Positions 60,695-64,000 of a stretch of DNA of 64,000 nucleotides are shown in pieces (position 1 is the stretch's first letter; the number at the start of each line of letters is the position of its first letter). The notes below the pieces were generated by a model. The model did not search any database, was not told the origin of the DNA, and saw nothing but the letters and a program-made list of their open reading frames with translations. The position numbers and the translations under genes are program-made. This stretch comes from Gracilariopsis chorda (Eukaryota; Rhodophyta; Florideophyceae; Gracilariales; Gracilariaceae), in NCBI GenBank assembly GCA_003194525.1, contig NBIV01000006.1:248001-312000 (forward strand), given 5' to 3'.

Positions 60695-61540
60695 TTACTG
60701 TTGGTGCTCCGGCGCCACACTGCTGGACAGCTTTCCCACCAGGTCATGAAGAGTCGTGCTCAGCGCAGAAATCATGGACTTTGTATCGAGTATGCTCCTG
60801 TTGACGTCTTCCCTCAGCGCTGTTACTTCCTTCTTTACAGCGTTTGAAATCAAGTGTTCATGATGTATCGTGGCTCTTTCGCCGTCCTGAGTAGTAGACA
60901 CCGATTTTGCAATCACTCCTATAAACTCCGACATGGCCTCCATACTGCAAACCAAAGTGTCTTCCACTTTTTGTTTCTTCCCATGTACAACAGTCATACC
61001 AATCGGACGCTTTCTTTCCCGCGCACCAATTTCTGCCACTCCAACATCTTCGTCCTTCCCGCTAGGGTGCTGTGCATCGTCGTCATTGTCGCTGTCGTCG
61101 TCAACTAGCTTTGCAGCAATTGTGCCTTGTATACTTTGTGCGATATGTTTTGCCCTACGTAAATCTGGGGGGCACGTTCGGTCTCCGGTAGGCTTCTTTG
61201 CGTTGCAAAGTTTATCGAATTTGTTTTTCAGTGAGTCCTGATCACGCAGAGGACGACAATTCTGAGTGCACCATTTCTTGAATTCATCAGCTACCATCGC
61301 CCACATGTTCGCACCGATAGGTTCGATACGTTCTACGATATCCAGCATGGTGGAGACATCGTCTTTGCTATAGTTTGGAGCACCACTGCGACCTTTTGCT
61401 TTGAACTCTCTTCCTTTTGTGGGCGACGGTATGGGTTTTGGTGAAGAGGCAGTGTACTTTGCGGCCTCCTTGTAGCTTTTAATCACTGGGGCGGACACAG
61501 CTGTTGCAGTAATGTCACTGGCCGCTGCTTTCTTGGGCAT
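60695..61540 (-). CDS. SANT/Myb-like DUF6818-type protein, Harbinger partner
   Basis: The frame is open to 61732, but the ATG at 61540 (MPKKAAASD) gives a 281-residue protein. The upstream extension overlaps terminal transposon sequence and looks non-coding. The DNA-binding-like domain is NYSKDDVSTMLDIVERIEPIGANMWAMVADEFKKW...LRDQDSLKNKFDKLCNAKKPTGD, with the three spaced hydrophobic/Trp helices of SANT/Myb folds. From memory it resembles DUF6818 proteins found with oomycete and algal transposons. An acidic stretch (DDDSDNDDD), a KRP and KKQK nuclear-localisation-like patch, and a C-terminal coiled coil follow. By analogy with Harbinger Myb-like partners it should bind TIRs and bring the transposase into the nucleus. 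Confidence 0.75.
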   Translation of the reverse strand: MPKKAAASDITATAVSAPVIKSYKEAAKYTASSPKPIPSPTKGREFKAKGRSGAPNYSKDDVSTMLDIVERIEPIGANMWAMVADEFKKWCTQNCRPLRDQDSLKNKFDKLCNAKKPTGDRTCPPDLRRAKHIAQSIQGTIAAKLVDDDSDNDDDAQHPSGKDEDVGVAEIGARERKRPIGMTVVHGKKQKVEDTLVCSMEAMSEFIGVIAKSVSTTQDGERATIHHEHLISNAVKKEVTALREDVNRSILDTKSMISALSTTLHDLVGKLSSSVAPEHQQ

Positions 61541-61777
61541 TTTGGTGAAGCGAATTCGGTGGTAAAGGGAGATGAGACAAAACGATAACGTGCTTGCCGT
61601 TTGCAAGGATGCGAAGGAAGCAAAGAATTCTTGATGGTTTATTGTATCAGGTGTTGCAGTTGTCTGTTTGGCGCCAATATTTGGCGCATCAAATGTCGTA
61701 TGTATTTTCGAATCGGAGAACGACCGCGCCAAACCTTTGTTCAGTTGGCTATCTGTTTATTTCCGAATGCACTCACT

Positions 61778-62569
61778 AACGACAAGGATACCCAGCCACT
61801 CCTGCAAACTCAAGTGAAACTATACCAAACAATACTACGAGATCTGTGCTACATATCAGAAAGCATTAGACCTGATATTACGTTCGCCACAAAATATGCA
61901 CAACCCGACCACTGCCCACTGGGCAAAACTCAAAGGCCTCCTACGCTACCTCGCTCACATCTTGCACATCTGCATAACCTATTCCACGCACCCTACCGCC
62001 ACACTAACCACGTATCCGGGCTGAGACTATGCGACCGCCAGCGGTAGATGTTCCTGCTCTGGAACACTGCACCTAATCAACAACTGTCCAATCCACTGGA
62101 CCACAGCCCAGCAGAAGACAATCGCACTCAGCACGTGTGAAGCAGAATATATCGCGGTCATAAAAGCGACTCAGGAAACAATTTGGCTTCGAGCAATTCT
62201 GAAAGACGTACACCACGAACAAGCACTCCAAACCCCACACCTCATTGACAAGCAGGCAGTCATCAAAGTGGCACTTAACACAGCACCAACTAAGAGTCGC
62301 AAATTCATCGATGTCCGATACTACTACCTGAACTATCACCAAAACACGAAGGCCATCGACATCAAACATGTACTGTCAACCAACATGAAAGCCGACATAC
62401 TAACGAAGCCCCTCAAAACACCTACTTTCCTCATAGATCTACAACATCTAAACCTGCCCTCTCCTCTCACACCACACCAGTACAGCTTGCAAGAACCGGG
62501 ACTGTCAGACCGCAACAAAACCACTCCTGTTGCTCACCGTGCAACCCCCCCTTCATACCAAAAGAAAAC
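61778..62569 (+). pseudogene. E2 reverse transcriptase, right part, and RNase H
   Basis: Copia RT thumb sequence resumes at 61778: TQPLLQTQVKLYQTILRDLCY, then ISESIRPDITFATKYAQ. A frameshifted stretch follows, then RNase H: IALSTCEAEYIAVIKATQE, LIDKQAVIKVALNTAP, FIDVRYYYLNYHQNTKAIDIKHV, and NMKADILTKPL, the conserved copia C-terminus. Purine-rich AAAAGAAAA at about 62559-62567 just before the 3' LTR is a plausible polypurine tract. Confidence 0.85.
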
Positions 62570-62681
62570 CGTCAGACCGCGTCAAACCACACAGTACTAC
62601 CGGTGGCTGACCGGACTGGTCATAAGCACACTAACTCGCAGTAAACGACACCCTCGCGCCTTTCTGCGCTGTCAGAGCTCA
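62570..62681 (+). repeat. E2 3' LTR
   Basis: CGTCAGACCGC...GCTGACCGG...CAGAGCTCA aligns with the split 5' LTR, with the initial T replaced by C. A related TGTCAGACCGCAACAAAACC at 62503 is a partial repeat just upstream, so the exact start could be earlier. Confidence 0.8.
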
Positions 62682-63668
62682 CATTATCCATCGTTCTTGA
62701 CCACGTTCTTAATTCGAAATAGTGGACCTTCTTCACTCTCTTGAACACAATTTAAACATCCAGGTGGCTGAGATGCAGCAAGTGCCCTTCTACAGCACCA
62801 ATATGAACGAGGAAGATGATACTCTGCGTTTACTATTTTGTCATCACGCAGCACATTCCAGTACTGTGCACACGTCACTTCTTGCTCGTTAGTCTCTTTT
62901 CTTGTCTATAGTATCACCGCATAGCCCTACAGACGAAGATTCTTCTTAGGACGAAAAAAAAACCGGGCAAAAAGACCACTTGGCATCCAGATGGCAAAAA
63001 CAATTACGCAAGCCTTAAATCTGGACGAGTCTATGACTGGTTTTATTTCAAAGACGCCGATGCAGTATTGCTTGACAAAAAATTTCAAATATCGCGCAAA
63101 GCATTTGATTCTTTGCACATGCTGTCTTAACTAGTGCTATCAAAGCGTATGGATGTTTAGCGTGAAGTTGAAGCAACAAAATGGTGCAATTGCCAACAAA
63201 ACGGGGTTTGAAAACCCAGAAACTCTTTTTTACGTTCTTGGATATTTTGGATGGTAAGAACAAAGGCAAATCGAGGTTATATCATACTCCGTATACCTAC
63301 GGCGCTTCTGTTGGTATACTTACAAACTGCGTTAGACGAGTCTCGTTTGCAGTTTACGATTATTTTGATGAACTTGGATCACGACTTATTTGTTGGCCGA
63401 AAAACGAAGAAAAAGGAGATATGGAAGGCTTTATTTTTGGATTTTGTTCTTAAGCTTTTTTCTCGATGGAAAAAAAAAGCAATTGGTAGAAGCCAGATGA
63501 CAAAAAAGAGCAGGAGCATGGATACGATTTCTATAAAAACGAAGCATGCCTGCTTATTGGTTACGATCTGTGATATCTTTGGGCGACTGTTTCGAACTGA
63601 GGTGTTTGATAACGAAGCAGAAAGCGATTCTAACATGTTCAATAACACGGATATATAAAACCCACAGA
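62682..63668 (+). pseudogene. degenerate Harbinger-like transposase relic
   Basis: The frame around 62968-63130 reads WHPDGKNNYASLKSGRVYDWFYFKDADAVLLDKKFQISRK-type sequence, like the 'F-R-s---F--L' N-terminus of PIF/Harbinger transposases. A second frame (63181-63453) reads GASVGILTNCVRRVSFAVYDYFDEL, then RLICWPKNEEKGDMEGFIFGF, which resembles the segment just before the first catalytic Asp. Frames shift and stop between them, and I see no DDE core. It is more AT-rich than the intact Harbinger unit and from a different subfamily. Confidence 0.4.
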
Positions 63669-64000
63669 CCAATCTCCTTCCCAGGCTAAGATGGAATGGC
63701 CGATATGGATGAAACAGGACACAGCCTACTACTTAGGCGTTATAAGAGTAAGGAAAGCAACGAGTGGATCCATGGCACAAACCATAATCATTTCATAAGG
63801 ATAGAACGTATGATCGAAGAGTGAGGTACCGCGTACATTAATAAGAGGTTTCGAGTATTTCTTGGGCGCTGGCCTTTTGCTTTCTACTTGTATTCCTGTA
63901 GCATTGAAAACAGTTGCAATGCTATACATTGAAATTTAAAGGTTCGCACTTCAGACTATGGACAGTTACGAATCCAAGCTTTTTGTGTAATGCAATGGAC
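63669..64000. other. right end of window, no gene recognised
   Basis: A 66-codon minus frame (63929-63729) is open but without domain. It might be continued transposon debris. Confidence 0.4.

Larger units (their letters stand above)
59183..61774. mobile_element. two-gene PIF/Harbinger-like DNA transposon inserted in E2 reverse transcriptase
   Basis: Terminal inverted repeats GAGTGCATTCGGAAAT (59183-59198) and its exact complement (61759-61774) bound a 2592-base unit. ACT precedes (59180-59182) and follows (61775-61777), a 3-base target duplication as in PIF/Harbinger, though not the usual TWA. Inside, a DDE transposase on the plus strand and a SANT/Myb-like (DUF6818-type) protein on the minus strand converge on a strong cruciform at 60564-60650. 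Removing the unit and one ACT joins the two halves of the E2 RT reading frame. Confidence 0.93.
48538..62681 (+). mobile_element. E2: old Ty1/copia retrotransposon, interrupted by E1, a DNA transposon and possibly a small hairpin insert
   Basis: Short LTRs of about 110 bases begin TGTCAGACCGC and end GCTCA. The 5' LTR is split by E1 (48538-48553, then 55233-55323); the 3' LTR is 62570-62681. Between them run a half-tRNA primer site, degenerate gag, protease, integrase, reverse transcriptase and RNase H in copia order (integrase before RT). Removing E1 and the DNA transposon leaves roughly 4.9 kb, normal for copia. The pol contains several stops (TAG near 57718, TGA near 57904 and 58150, TAA near 59102). 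The LTRs differ at roughly a fifth of positions by eye, so the element is old and dead. Confidence 0.88.

Noticed and set aside
61541..61732. Longer N-terminus for the SANT/DUF6818-type protein
   Set aside because: The extension runs into the terminal region of the transposon, and the Lys-rich MPKK start at 61540 is more plausible.

Overview
This is a nuclear fragment of a eukaryotic alga, most likely a red alga. Long housekeeping genes such as exportin-1, a Sec7 ARF-GEF and a CTD phosphatase are uninterrupted. The introns I can place are few, short (85 to 145 bases) and GT-AG. Several proteins carry plastid-type leaders, two of them starting MAFV (a cupin and a possible antenna-associated protein), and one kinase is of cyanobacterial type. 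The red-algal assignment is an inference from these traits, not from a marker gene.

Layout. 0-3 kb: a GT61-like glycosyltransferase with an internal duplication. 3.5-6 kb: LINE (non-LTR) debris. 7.1-8.3 kb: a membrane RING-H2 ligase. 8.3-13.8 kb: a gene desert with a 30/31-base iteron-like array near 10.6-11.0 kb and a LINE remnant. 13.8-16.5 kb: a divergent pair of plastid-type genes (kinase and cupin). 17.2-24.7 kb: tRNA-Gln(CUG), a small membrane protein, the AMPK/SnRK1 beta subunit, the iron-sulfur scaffold ISU1/IscU, and an SR/RRM splicing-type protein with an apparent frameshift. 26.0-43.8 kb: a plastid protein, a CTDSP/SCP phosphatase, prefoldin subunit 3, a GBF1/GNOM-type Sec7 GEF and exportin-1. 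44-46.6 kb: LINE 3' ends on the minus strand. 47-48 kb: a sulfotransferase.

48.5-62.7 kb is a nested stack of transposons. An old Ty1/copia element (E2, 48538-62681) has a second copia element (E1, 48554-55227, target duplication ACAGT) inside its 5' LTR. A two-gene PIF/Harbinger-like DNA transposon (59183-61774, 16-base terminal inverted repeats, duplication ACT) sits inside its reverse transcriptase. A possible 326-base insert carrying four hairpins and a TATA box lies in its gag region. Both copia elements have a primer-binding site matching the anticodon-arm half of initiator tRNA-Met, as in Drosophila copia. The last 1.3 kb holds a degenerate second Harbinger-like relic.

The single-copy genes serve unrelated housekeeping roles (nuclear export, Golgi traffic, tubulin/actin folding, Fe-S assembly, energy sensing). 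The unexplained structure is in the spacers: near-perfect palindromes, three with a one-base centre, plus the iteron-like array and the hairpin cluster.
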